Source: Aquatica leii (Eukaryota; Arthropoda; Insecta; Coleoptera; Lampyridae). Taken from it: a stretch of 64,000 nt of DNA. The notes under the pieces were generated by a model, which worked only from the letters and a program-made list of their open reading frames with translations, made no database searches and was not told the DNA's origin. The stretch lies in NCBI GenBank assembly GCA_035610365.1, contig CM069433.1, positions 191,464,760 through 191,528,759 of the forward strand, read 5' to 3'. A program made the position numbers and the translations under genes. This document shows positions 1-10,236 of this stretch, one piece after another (the first letter of the stretch is position 1; each line of letters opens with the position of its first letter).

Positions 1-475
1 TTCCCGGTTATTAGTCATTTATCGAAAACCCGCCCCATAGCAACCGTAACCCAATCAGGGTCGAGTTTAACCATCCGTGGAGATTATTTTCCTTTAAATA
101 CGGAGACTATTTCTTCTTAAGTCATTTCTGCGGAGTTTAGAATCTAACTTGGTTTACAAGTTCATTACCTAACTCGGTAGTGGTTCTTTGTTAAATTTTC
201 GTTTGCTTTTTCAAGTTATCGTTTTCTTTTTTACCTTTTCAGAGATTATGGCTTGTTCCACAAGTGGATAACCTAACTTTTGGGAAGTTCTTAGTTAGAT
301 TTCAATTGCTTGTTTGAGTTTTGCAATTTATCTTACGACCTGATGAAGCCCCTTACAAAAGTGGGCGAAACGTTGGCAGCTTGGATTGCAACAACAATGA
401 CACAATCCAAACCCGGAAGACATTCTAATGTTAGTATAGATTTCGACCGTGGAAGCCTTCGCTATTACATTAAAT
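1..475 (+). mobile_element. Penelope-like element, 3' end (endonuclease tail plus terminal repeat)
   Basis: The first ~117 bases translate to the C-terminal tail of the PLE endonuclease ORF (reads like SHLSKTRP and ends ETISS, stop at 118), matching the better copy at 40756-41316. The rest is the family's noncoding terminal region. It recurs at 8115-8385, 40415-40740, 41850-41940, 50941-51190, 56290-56640 and 56980-57249, so it is a dispersed terminal repeat. The body of this copy lies outside the window to the left. The homology ends near 475, after a stretch reading ggaagccttcgctattacat. Confidence 0.8.
337..377 (+). ncRNA. hammerhead-ribozyme-like motif in PLE terminal repeat
   Basis: The core CTGATGA (340-346) and GAAAC (367-371) are joined by a helix II candidate GCCC/GGGC (348-351 with 363-366). 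Helix III would be minimal (AC pairs with the following GT), the cleavage-site base would be T374, and helix I is GNC/GNC (337-339 with 375-377), with a central mismatch in this copy. Hammerhead motifs in PLE terminal repeats are an established observation. The deviation here is one extra A between CTGATGA and helix II. No activity can be inferred from sequence alone. Confidence 0.5.
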
Positions 476-3400
476 TAGTCTTATTTAAATTAGTTGAGAA
501 ACAGACATAGTTTCCTACATGTAGATTAACTTGTATGTAGCTCCGTTTCTACGAGATGGCGTTTAACCTCAGATTTACCAATGATATCTCTAATAAAATT
601 ATTGCAATTTTTAATGCAATTAAAAATAAATTAGTTTTATAAAAACGTTCACAACAATTATTACTCTTGTAGAAGTTACAAATTAAACTATTAAATAATA
701 AGAAATAACTGAAATTGTCTAAAAAAGGTTAAAGCTTTTGTTAAGATATTGAATTGCAAAGATATGAATGAAATTGTTGGTTACAAAGTTGTCATATTGA
801 ATAAGTAAGATTAATCGTTATATTTTATTCACTTTACACCCTCTTTCATAGTTTTTATTGTTTCTCCCACATTGACGATTTTATGCGATAATAATTCATT
901 TTTAGTTTGACTGAAAGTAAAATTATCGTTATTTGATTTATATCATTTATTTGATGAAAGTAATGTAAAATAAAATAAGTGCAAGCTTTATTGTAAAAAG
1001 CAGTTGAAAAATTAGAATTTTTCAGTTGTTAAGATAAATTTTATTCATATATGCAATTTCTTACTAAAAACTAATAGATATTAATGATATTTTTTATTTT
1101 TGAGACTTCAACAGTTTGGTTCTTTGGTGTTTGCTTAAAATCTACGTTTTTTTTCCAATTGTTATGCAACATTTTGTTTGCGCTTGTATAACTAAACACC
1201 AATGATTTGTAACCGTCGTTTGAGTTTATGCGATTTCTTTAGTTAAAGATCAGGTATTTGAGTTAATTTTATTTGTTTTGTATACTTTGGGATTGTTCAA
1301 GTAATTTTACGTTAATTTAATGAAGTTAATTCACATTTTTAAATTCATGTTTGTCAATCAAATTTGTAAGTAAGTTTTGTATTCAATTAATTCGAAATTG
1401 TCCTGGTAAAATTCCAGTTGTATCTAATTTATGTTTCTTTTTTGAGATACTATTGTAGTTAAATATATTTTAGCAGATTAGTTATCTTAAGTTTGTTTAA
1501 AAGTTTATTCATTAAATTTTAAATATAATCCACACCCATCTTCACTGAGCACCGGCAAAACGTTGTTTATGTTACTTTAATTCAGGCAATTTTCATTTTT
1601 CTAGCTTTTGCACGTAACATAATCTGACATTTTCTTTCTGTACGATCAGAAGATTAATAATATCCTATACTATCTTTTAATTACTATTTTCAACTTTGCA
1701 GTATCATCAGTAGTAGTAGCAATAACGTTTACAATATTCAAACTACAATATTAATAAACTTTACTGTAAGTTTAGCAATGCCATTGTCAAAATTGTAACG
1801 TAAACAGTTACTAATTACCAATAACATTTCAATGACAAGAATAAATCGTTTTGTATTGGGCCATGTAACGACTTATTTAAGTCAACCTGTTAAAGTTGTT
1901 ACTTCCTGAAAATTCCTATTAAATATTAGTGGTCTGATTTCTAGTAAAAATAAAATATTTAGACGTGCTTAAAATCTTTGCTAATAATATTTAATAATTG
2001 AGACAGTTATTTAGAAATTTTCTACAAAGATTTATGTACCTTTTAAAGATTAAACACTGTTTTTAAACTATATTAATTAATCACGAAGTTCCATTATCAA
2101 ACAAATCTTCACATAAATTTTAAAGTTTGCCAAGATTTGTATCACGTTTATTAAATCGATTTATTTGAACAAATATTGGCGCGACAAAATTATTCTTTTT
2201 AGTGAAGGACGCGAGCTTTAAAGTTTACGAGTTATTTCGGTGTATCGCAATAAACTTTTTGACGTTTTTATTTACAAAAAGAAACGTCGACAAAAGTTCG
2301 CTATCTATATATTTAATTTACTAAATTACACTTCGCAAGTAAATTTGTTTAAATTAATTTACTTTTTATTTATGTTTATATTACTAATCATACTTCACAA
2401 ATTCTAAATACGAAGACGCATTTTCGTTAAATTAACAAATGTATTTAACTCGACGTAGTTTTTGTAGATTAATTCAAAACTAAAATTAGTAACGGTGCAA
2501 AGTTTGAATATAAATAGACGTCATGCTATTTACTCACTACGTATATGTTTGCTTTTAAAGGTAAATGTAATTAGTTAAGTTATTACTTAAAAAGAGCACG
2601 CATCAAAGGAAAGTTTCTATAGTACGTAAACTAAATAAAGATTATAAAATTAGAAACGAAAAATAATTTTTTGCATTATTAGATTATTTTCTCCTAATTA
2701 CTATGCTTGTTTTTAAAATGTTTGATTTACTAGTTGTTAGGCGTAACTCGTTAGTAAGTGATATATTTACCGTTCTAGAACGGTAAGTACAAGATAAGTA
2801 ACGTGTAGTGATTTGAAAGCTAACTAAAAAATAAAAAAAATAAGAAAAATAAATAAAAACGCCATTTTCAATTTTATCATAGTATAGTGAAAATTCTATG
2901 CTGTTCTCAATACTTCATATACTATAAGGTTGCAAGAACCCGCTAGAAGTAAAAATTGTGCTTCGTCTAAGGCTAGGTGATTGCTGTTTTAGTCTCAAAA
3001 AATATTGCTTCCTTTTCTGTTTTTTTCAAGTAAAAATTAGTATTCTTAAAATAATACGATATCTAATTATCAATTAATTATGAACACCAATCTGAAATAA
3101 GAACCAAAAAAAAGTATTTCTTTTACAGAGTATGTACACTCAACTAAACAAAAAACGGGACACTTTGGTTAGTTCGAATGAAATAGTTAGCGGTGTGAAC
3201 TAGGCTTGTCAGCAAATGCAATCGGCCACATCGTTTATCCGCAAAAATTTAAAAATCCATATAATATTATAAATCTACTGTATTTACTGTTAGTCCCTAA
3301 AGCGGCCACTAGGGTGACTAAATAACCTGAAGCATGGTTATTCAATTATGTTCTACTTAAAGTACATTTTAATTTTGATACTAGTTTTAAACCCTAAGAA

Positions 3401-3645
3401 TTATTTAGTAGCTCAAATTCAGTTTATGTTAGGTAATGTAATTTTATAATTATTTAATTATTTTATGTATTAAAACTAAATATACATTTTCAGTAATTGA
3501 ATTTAAACTGACGTTTTCGTACTCTCATATTTATTTCGTATAAAATAATAACATTATTATATAAACTGAATTTTTGCTCACTCAAAATGAGAGTATAAAT
3601 CAACATAATTCATAAAAATGGAGATAAATGGGTCAACAGTATTAA
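476..3645. other. AT-rich noncoding stretch
   Basis: No coding sequence, RNA gene or recognisable transposon was found. The stretch is low-complexity AT-rich DNA with scattered short homopolymers. The one local structure noted is a perfect 20-bp palindrome at 2767-2786. Confidence 0.6.
2767..2786. repeat. perfect 20-bp palindrome with a heat-shock-element-like core
   Basis: The arms TTACCGTTCT and AGAACGGTAA are exact reverse complements. The centre contains TTCTAGAA, which is the TTCnnGAA layout of a heat-shock element. It sits in otherwise featureless AT-rich DNA with no gene beside it, so a regulatory role is not supported. Confidence 0.4.
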
Positions 3646-4019
3646 CCTTCCGGTTGACGGGCTGGGTCTTTTGGTACCTTGTTGACTTTAATAAAGACAT
3701 GTTTTTCTTAATTTGTCTTAATTTTATCATCTGCCGTTTGACTGCCAGAAGGGCTTTGGGTGTGTCAGACACAACACGTGTATTCGTGTAAGTTTTTTTC
3801 CTACAATTTTTTTTCGTATTTCGTAAAGGGACTAATTTGTGTCGTTTTTAGGCAAAAACATTCTTAGGGCCTTCTCTTAGTTTCAATTTCAATTGTTTAT
3901 CGTTTCTGCGTGTTTTTCATATTAGTAATCTCGAGTTTAGAGGATTTAGGTTTCTTACTCTAAATAGTTTATCTTTTGTAGAGAAATCTGATGAAGACCA
4001 ATCAGATACTTTTAGTACA

Positions 4020-4701
4020 ACTTCAGATCTCTGTATTTTTATGGAGCAGATAGAACCAAGTGGAAAAAGCATGCCCTAGGCCAACGAATTCGAACAAGGC
4101 AGCAAAATATTGTTACCCAATTGCCTGGTGTTCGTGCAGGTGCAAGAAACGCAAACACGAGAATTCAGTATTCGATGCTCTTTTTTGAAGAAATTTTAGA
4201 CACAGTTAACAAAAATACCAATTTGTATATACAAAAAATAACACCGAGGTACAAAAATAAATACGACGTTGTACTTACGAATAGAGTGGAAATGAAGGCG
4301 TTTATCGGTTTGTGGTATTTGGCAGGTTCTCAGCATGGGGGGCTAAAAAAATTATACGAATTTTGTTCCGAGCAGGGCTTAAAGCTCCGATTATTTCCTG
4401 TTAGCCTATTTCACCAATGATTTATGTTTCTGATGAAGTGTATACGATTCGACAATACCGATACAAGGGCTAAGCGAAAGAAGATGGAGGAACTTGCTGC
4501 CGTTAGACATATTTAAAAAATCAATGAAGAACTTAAAAAACATTATAGGGAGGGTAAATATGTGACTCTAGATAAAATGTTGCCAAGATTTCGTGGAAGA
4601 TGTGGCTTTCGTATCTACATTCCGCATAAACCCAACAAATATGGGATCAAAGTGTTTTCTACAGTGAATGCAAAAACATTTTACACGTCGCATTTGGAGA
4701 T
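4020..4701 (+). pseudogene. piggyBac transposase, N-terminal part
   Basis: Translation gives successive piggyBac blocks. A QLPGVRAGARNA segment is followed by NRVEMKAFIGLWYLAGS (4121-4420). Then come a frameshift, the block around DKMLPRFRGRCGFRIYIP (4562-4640) and KYGIKVFSTVNAKTFY. The aspartate in the LDKMLPRFRGR block matches the first catalytic Asp of the DDD triad. Several frameshifts and stops (near 4420 and 4515) make it non-functional. The reading frame is cut at 4701 by the solo LTR and resumes at 6364 or just after. Confidence 0.88.
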
Positions 4702-5268
4702 TGTTATGTTAAAGTTAGTAGTTCAATTCTCGAGTATAAGAATTTCTCTTCAAGTATGAAATTTTGAAATTTTAGACAGCATATTTAATTTCACTTCCTA
4801 TAACACTATCGTATATTTACGCCCGGCTTTCACCTTTAGATCGTTTCACGCGAATATGCGATTAAATCTGTGAAGGCTAAATAGGGAGTAAGTGTTGTAG
4901 ATTTCCCTTTATTGTGGGTTTAATTTGATTCTGTGCTAATTGTCTGTAGCGGATTTCAGTAGTCACCACATGTTGACCGTTATCACTGAAGATAACAAAC
5001 AGGTAGCATAGTTGGGAAAACTTCCATGACGTCACGTTATTGAAAACATATAAAAGTGTTGTGGCTGTCGCCATTTCGTGGTTAACGAGCCCACGTATAA
5101 AATATAAACAAAATTGGTGCTATAGAGATCTTAGCATGTTGGTAATTGGATTTGCTAACCGCGAAAATTCGAAAATCGTATCGAATATTAACACGATTGC
5201 AATCCACCAACAAATATAGTGAAAAGTAACTATATCAGTACAATTGCAAAAATTACCACCAGAGAGAA

Positions 5269-5312
5269 CCAGTGTAGGACCGTTTCACCCTTTTGGGGAT
5301 CATCAGCACTGG
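5269..5312 (-). ncRNA. hammerhead-ribozyme-like motif, minus strand
   Basis: Read on the minus strand: CCAGTG, CTGATGA, a CCC/GGG-type helix II, then GAAAC, then CACTGG. The six-base outer arms are exactly complementary (helix I). The helix III segment is ACGGTCCT, so one pair is lost relative to the plus-strand partner at 5500-5543. This copy is therefore probably weakened. Confidence 0.5.
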
Positions 5313-5499
5313 GAAATACTCTCTGATGTATTTCCACAATTATACTGATATATTTCTATAGCTTATATTCATGTTTTGTTCTAATAACATATAAAAGTGT
5401 TGTGGCTGTCGCCATCTCGTGGTTAACGAGCCCACGTATAAAATATAAACAAAATTGGTGCTATAGAAATCTTAGCATGTTGGTAATTGGATTTGCTTT

Positions 5500-5543
5500 C
5501 CAGTGCTGATGATCCCCAAAGGGGTGAAACGGCCGTACACTGG
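5500..5543 (+). ncRNA. hammerhead-ribozyme-like motif, plus strand
   Basis: Helix I is CCAGTG (5500-5505) with CACTGG (5538-5543), six perfect pairs. The core CTGATGA is at 5506-5512. Helix II is CCCC-AAA-GGGG (5514-5524), and GAA is at 5526-5528. Helix III is the palindrome ACGGCCGT (5529-5536), and the predicted cleavage is after A5537. The first helix II pair (10.1-11.1) would be U-U instead of the usual G-C. The palindromic helix III without a loop suggests action as a dimer, as for other short-helix-III hammerheads. Confidence 0.58.
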
Positions 5544-6363
5544 TTCTCTCTGGTGGTAATTTTTGAAATTGTTCTGATATAGTTACTTTTCACTATATTT
5601 GTTGGTGGATTGCAATCGTGTTAATATTCGATACGATTTTCGAATTTTCGCGGTTAGCAAATCCAATTACCAACATGCTAAGATCTCTATAGCACCAATT
5701 TTGTTATTGAAAACGTTATTTACACCGTGAAGAGTTGGAAACCTTCAGGATTGTACCTCTTTTGAAGATGAGCTACTACGAAATGTCGATTATGACCGTA
5801 CGTGCATGTTAGGTTGACACAATTAATAATAAGATCATTTTGTGCTTCACAAACTCATATGCAGTGCGCGTTGAGTCTCGAAGGCTTAAATTGTTTTGTT
5901 TGTTTGCGATTTTAAATTCGCGAATATAAATTCATACTTTCTGCTTATGTAAAAGTTTAGACCGACAGGGTCAGCTTATTGTACGGTGTGCTGCCCAGTA
6001 TATGGCGCATCTGGAATCGATTCGATCCACGTATCAACGTTTGAAAAATTTAAATTTATGTACCTTCTTCATCCTTTTTGGAATTATTGTCTGTGATAAA
6101 ATAAATATATCTATTCTGTGTTATTACTTCTGTGGTGTTATTTGTTCTTTTTCAGCTACGGGTAGAGTTAGACAGTATCTCCCTAATTTAATCTTTCATC
6201 GTCTTGAGGCCTTTTTTTAGATTTTAGTTATAATTGAGCATCACAAAGTCTGCGATCCCTCTCCAGAGAAGCTGTGCTAGCCGTTGCTTTGTTTAGTTAC
6301 AAGAAAACCAACGTAACAAATATATTGGCTGTCCAACTCGAGGAACCTGATTTTCTCGTAACA

Positions 6364-7125
6364 AGATCTATGCTAGAAGCCAACCTGAAGGTCCCTTTCA
6401 GATAGACAATTCTGTAACAGCTGTCATTCTAAGGATGACAAACCACATCTCAGGAACTGGAACTAATGTTACCATGGATCGATGGTTGACTAGCGTGGAA
6501 GCTGTAAGTCGTTTGTGCCATGATCACCGCCTAACTGTAGTTGGTACAATGCAATTCAGTTGAAAGTCGTTGCCAAAAGAAGTTAAAAGTGTTAAAGATA
6601 GACATGTAAAGTCTTCATTTTTTGCATACCATGCCGATATGATACTTAATTCATATGTCCGAAAAAAGTCAAAGAATGTATTACTTGTATCGTCAATGAC
6701 AAAATGTACTAAAACATTGTTGATAATAAAAACCAGAGCTATTATTTTACAATTCTACAAAAGTCAGTGTTGATGTAGTTGACAGGATGGTTACATCGTA
6801 TAATGTAGCTCGAAACACAAGAAGATAGCCATTGGTGTTTTTTTCGGCATGGCCAACTATTTTTGGAAAATGTGCGACTTAAGTTATAAAAAATATGAAA
6901 CTACGAGCGAATATGCCAAATTTATCACGAAAAGTAAACCTAAATTCTCAGGTGTCTCAGTCACAGAAGAGTTCCGACCGACGACTTCAACTGCTCGAAG
7001 AAAGTGCAAATTCTGCAAGGATCAAAAATCAAGATATCGTGCAAGTTTTGTGGTTCCTTTGTTTAGAACGTACAAAACCATGCTGCGCCGACTGCGGAAA
7101 AATTTGATTAACCAAATTTTCCATT
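6364..7125 (+). pseudogene. piggyBac transposase, C-terminal part
   Basis: It resumes the frame cut at 4701. The block GTGTNVTMDRWLTSVEAV (about 6453-6508) contains the second catalytic Asp. HRLTVVGTM follows, then a region around SVDVVDRMVTSYN (about 6762-6800) with the third Asp. From 6849 to 7127 the ORF reads MANYFWKMCDLSYKKYE and ends in a Cys-rich tail (RKCKFCKDQKSRYR), the C-terminal zinc-binding region of the family. Stops and frameshifts separate these blocks, so this is a fossil. Confidence 0.85.
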
Positions 7126-7779
7126 AAATATTTTGTGTGTCAAATTTATGTACACTCAATTTATATTTTTTTTACACTTATTCAACCATATACTTTACAA
7201 ATAAATACAAAAATAAAAAAAATAATTGTATGTTATTCTTATAGTCATTTTCGTTTTTTTTCAATGTATAATTTTTTTTTGAAAACTTGCATTACATGTA
7301 ACTTTTTTTTAATAAATGGAAACTGTAAAGCTAATGTTTTTTTCACTACTATTTTTACTCTTAACAGTGCAAAATAGACCAGGGTAACAAATGCATACCA
7401 GAAACTAAGGATATCAATGTGTTATTAGAGACCGTCGAATAGTGTAGTTCTGAATTCACCCGTTAACCGGAGGATTTAGAAATTGGATAAAAAGATTAAC
7501 TTTGTTTTTCCGTCTGATTACAAAATGAAAACCACCATGTTACACTTTTTAGTAAAAGCATAATTAAAAATAGTGTTTCTTCTATGAAAAAACGAAAAAG
7601 ATTTCCAAACGTAATCACATTGGACAATGTATTAAAACCAATTTATATGGACGAGGAAGAAAACTTTGTATTTAAACAAATATATCTGGACGTCAGCTAC
7701 ATGAACACATAGTGAAACAGCAAGATTGTTACAAGTGATTAAAGATTTGCAGAAACAAACTTAATGTAAGTAAAAAATT

Positions 7780-8095
7780 TAAAGTATGTGAAGCTAAACG
7801 AAAGTTAAATCTGGAAAAATTAGTAAAGGTGATGCGCTCAGTTGGCTAGAAAGATTTAATTCATAATGTGAACGTTTTGATATTACTAATAAAGATAAAT
7901 GTGAGGTTATGCGTGTGTTTTTAACTGATACTGCTGTAGATTGGTATCTGTCAAATATAAAACAAAGTGTCCAAGAGTAAAATTTATTAGAACAATCATT
8001 TAAAGCAGTTTTTGCTGTTAAGAACTGGTATGCACTGCAATATCGATATAGTAGTAGAGTATTTCTGATTATTTAATCACTAAGCAAAGATATGT
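7780..8095 (+). pseudogene. LTR-retrotransposon gag remnant
   Basis: One frame reads GDALSWLERFNS, a stop, then CERFDITNKDKCEVMRVFLTDTAVDWY, and continues with FKAVFAVKNWY. The pattern W-L-x2-F followed by a helical segment ending AVDWY resembles the capsid/gag core of Gypsy-like retrotransposons. A later frame gives SDYLITKQRYVAHYT. No pol lies beside it. It is interrupted by stops at about 7866 and 7978. The family cannot be fixed. Confidence 0.45.
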
Positions 8096-8114
8096 AGCAC
8101 ACTATACTAAGATA

Positions 8115-8545
8115 AGAACGTCTTCCGGGTTTGGACCGTGTCGTTGTTGTAACCGAAGTTGCCAACGTTAGGCTCACTTTCGTAAGGGGCTTCATCAGAG
8201 CGTGAGAGAAATCGAAGAATTCAAACAAGCAACCAAAATTTAACTAAAAACTTCTTAAAAGTTCGGTAATCAACTTGTGAACCAAGCCAGATTCTAAACT
8301 CTGCAAAGGTAATAAAAAAACGATAACTTGAAAAAGCAAACGAAAATCTGACAAAGAACCACTACAGAGTTAGGTAATCAACGGCTGGTGAAGCTCGACT
8401 CTGATTGGGTTACGGTTGAAAGTGGCCGTGTTTTCGATAAAGGATTAACGACCGGGAACCAAAAAGAGGATAGCTCAAAACCATGATCACGATTGAAGTT
8501 ATTGAGGTGTTTGATGATTTCTATGCTCTCTCGAAATTTCCTGTT
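8115..8545 (-). mobile_element. PLE terminal repeat and endonuclease tail, inverted arm
   Basis: This is the reverse complement of the PLE 3' region seen at 1-475. It holds the endonuclease tail (8378-8545 on the minus strand) and the terminal repeat, with a decayed hammerhead-like motif at about 8161-8204 (GAAAC has become CTAAC). It meets the plus-strand PLE head-to-head: about 8463-8514 and 8548-8599 form an inverted repeat of roughly 50 bp around an ~18-30-bp spacer. Confidence 0.75.
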
Positions 8546-9800
8546 AGCATAGAAATCATCAAACACCCCAATAACTTCAATCATGATCATGGTTTCGAGC
8601 TATCCCCTCTTTGGTTCTCGGTCTACTACTAACTCCTTAAAGACGGTTGTTAATTTATCTAGTTTGGTCCTCACTTCAGAACTGGAATCGGTGCACTCTA
8701 AGAGTTTGAATTTTGCGGTTGCTCCCAAACGTATTCCTAAAGAAGATATTTTGTGTGCTGTTAAATCTTCTATAAGACATCTTCCTTGCCGCATCTCAGA
8801 TCCCATTCGTATTAACACTGGCAAAATCTTGAATCATCTAAAATTCCTAAATCCAACATTTCTAAGTCGGAAGGGTTAACTCTAAAAAGTCTTCGTAAGA
8901 ACACTGATATTATTGTTCTTCCAGCCGAGAAAGGCAATGCTGCTGTCGTTTTCAACCATTAAAATCCATTCAAAGGAAACGTACGCTCTTCTAACTCGTA
9001 ATCCTACTTCGAGGATTCAACGTGAGGTAAGCCAAATCATCAAATCTTCCAATCTAACTCCTGAAATTAAACGTCGATTTACCCCTTCAGATTCTAAACC
9101 ACCTCGTCTATACGGACTTCCCAAAATTCACAAACAAGGTATTCCTTTTCGACCTATCGTTACTACTATTTAATCTCCCACCTACAAGCTAGCCAAGTTC
9201 TTGTCCAACATTCTTTGCGAGTTTGCAGGTAAAATCTCTTCTCACATCCTCAACTCTCAGCATTTTATTCAACGTTTGGAAACTATAAAACTTGAACCCC
9301 AAGATCTTCTCGTGAGCTTCGATGTCACTTCACTTTTTACTAAAATTCCTATTAGGAATTCGCTTTATTATCATCGAACAGATTCTGTCTCAACATAACA
9401 ACGACTTGGGTTTAGTTCCTTTTATTAATAAGTGTCTATCCTCTACTTACTTCCAATTTGATAACAAGTTTTACAAACAGGTTTCTGGTGCTGCTATGGG
9501 TTCTCCTCTATTAACTGTTGTAGTTAACATGTTTATAGAATCCTTTAAATTGGTTGCTTTGCAATCATCAATATTAAAACCTAAAGTTTGGTTTAGGTAT
9601 GTTAACACGTTGATTGCTTGGCCTGATGGTCATCTCAAATTGTCTAAGTTTCTCGATCATCTTAACAATCAACATTCGGATTTCAAATTTACTATGGAAA
9701 TCGAAAGTAATGGTTCTCTCCCATTTCTTGACGTTCTTGTAACCCGACGGACTTCTAGGTCATTCTGTTTATCGCAAACCCACCCATACTAATAGATAAT
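8546..9800 (+). pseudogene. Penelope-like reverse transcriptase, degenerate
   Basis: The reading frame, broken into several pieces, shows the PLE RT in order: an N-terminal region (SLNFAVAPKRIPKEDILCAV), then RLYGLPKIHKQGIPFRPIV (about 9108-9163), SFDVTSLFTKIPI (about 9318-9355), GAAMGSPL (about 9490), and the catalytic box region WFRYVNTLIAWPDG (about 9591-9632). It ends at LPFLDVLVTRR. The YxDD aspartates are lost (YVNT), so it is inactive. There are frameshifts near 9175 and 9370. The C-terminal GIY-YIG endonuclease is missing from this copy, and the sequence runs into a hAT fragment. Confidence 0.85.
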
Positions 9801-9829
9801 AGATGAGAATCTAGACTCGGAACTCTGTC

Positions 9830-10236
9830 ATCTTACTAGATGCTGATTTTACAGAGCCATTCCAAGACATTTTAAATATGAATATACCAAGCTAGACCCT
9901 TTCGCAAATGCAGATACAGAAAAATTATCAAATTTAGAAAGAGAACTTGTAGAATTCAAACTAATTAGTTAATAGTAAAATTCAGAAATCGATACCAACA
10001 GTTCCGGCTCCAAAAATCACTATCAGCTTTTCACCCTGGATTGTGGAAAATAGTACATAAATTTTTAATTGCGTTTCCTTCATCATATTTGGCTAAGTGT
10101 GGGTGTAGCGCAGTAGCTAATTTACTGTTTAAGAAAAGAATAGACTGCATATCACTGAACGTGATGATTTGCGACTGATGTTAACTAAATTAAAACCCGG
10201 TTTTTACAAATTGTTAAAACTTCATCAGCCTCAACC
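9830..10236 (+). pseudogene. hAT transposase, C-terminal dimerisation region fragment
   Basis: With frame changes, the translation reads DADFTEPFQDILNMNIP, then PFANADTEKLSNLERELVEF, then FHPGLWKIVHKFLIAFPSSY, LAKCGCSAVANLLFKKR and finally ITERDDLRLMLTKLKPGFY. The FP-S-SY...SAV-N-L--KKR pattern followed by RDDLRL-LTK-KP is the C-terminal (hATC) region of hAT transposases of the ZBED/SCAND3 type. Only this end is present, between a PLE and a BEL/Pao fragment, so the piece was captured or left by nesting. Confidence 0.78.

Larger units (their letters stand above)
5048..5702. mobile_element. palindromic retrozyme-like element with two opposed hammerhead motifs
   Basis: The 655-bp insert is flanked by a perfect 12-bp duplication, gttattgaaaac (5036-5047 and 5703-5714). 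Inside, 5110-5312 is repeated in inverted orientation at 5500-5702. A ~110-bp segment starting acatataaaagtg (5048) is also repeated directly at 5388. Each arm ends in a hammerhead-like motif, one per strand. There is no ORF. Non-autonomous circular-RNA elements with hammerheads (retrozymes) and PLE terminal repeats are the closest known classes. Assignment to either is inference. It is nested inside the solo LTR at 4702-6363. Confidence 0.7.
4702..6363 (+). mobile_element. solo LTR inserted in the piggyBac transposase
   Basis: The element starts TGTTATGTTAAAG and ends CTCGTAACA, and is flanked by a perfect 4-bp target duplication AGAT (4698-4701 and 6364-6367). Removing it and one AGAT restores the piggyBac reading LEIYARSQPEGPFQ, so the boundaries are exact to within a base or two. 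A second copy is at 54522-55624. There is no coding capacity, and the TG...CA ends plus 4-bp duplication fit an LTR left by recombination. A TIR element with short TGTTAYG ends is the alternative. The copy is enlarged by the nested insertion at 5048-5702. Orientation is arbitrary, as read on the plus strand. Confidence 0.72.
3646..7473 (+). mobile_element. piggyBac-like DNA transposon, degenerate, with nested insertions
   Basis: The left end is TTAA (3642-3645) followed by CCTTCCGGTTGACGGG. The right end reads inward on the other strand as TCCTCCGGTTAACGGG (about 7458-7475), giving ~16-bp imperfect terminal inverted repeats. The right TTAA has decayed to ATTT. The TTAA target and the coding remains between the ends agree with piggyBac. 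The element's own length without the nested solo LTR is about 2.1 kb. Transposase pieces lie at about 4020-4701 and 6364-7125. Confidence 0.85.

Noticed and set aside
3578..3772. 64-codon minus-strand frame at the left piggyBac end
   Set aside because: It spans the TTAA and inverted repeat, so it crosses the element boundary and cannot be an old gene of either side.
5048..5702. Interpretation of the repeated hammerhead unit as a CRISPR array or satellite
   Set aside because: Only two inverted arms and one direct copy exist, with no regular spacers, and a 12-bp target duplication marks a single insertion.
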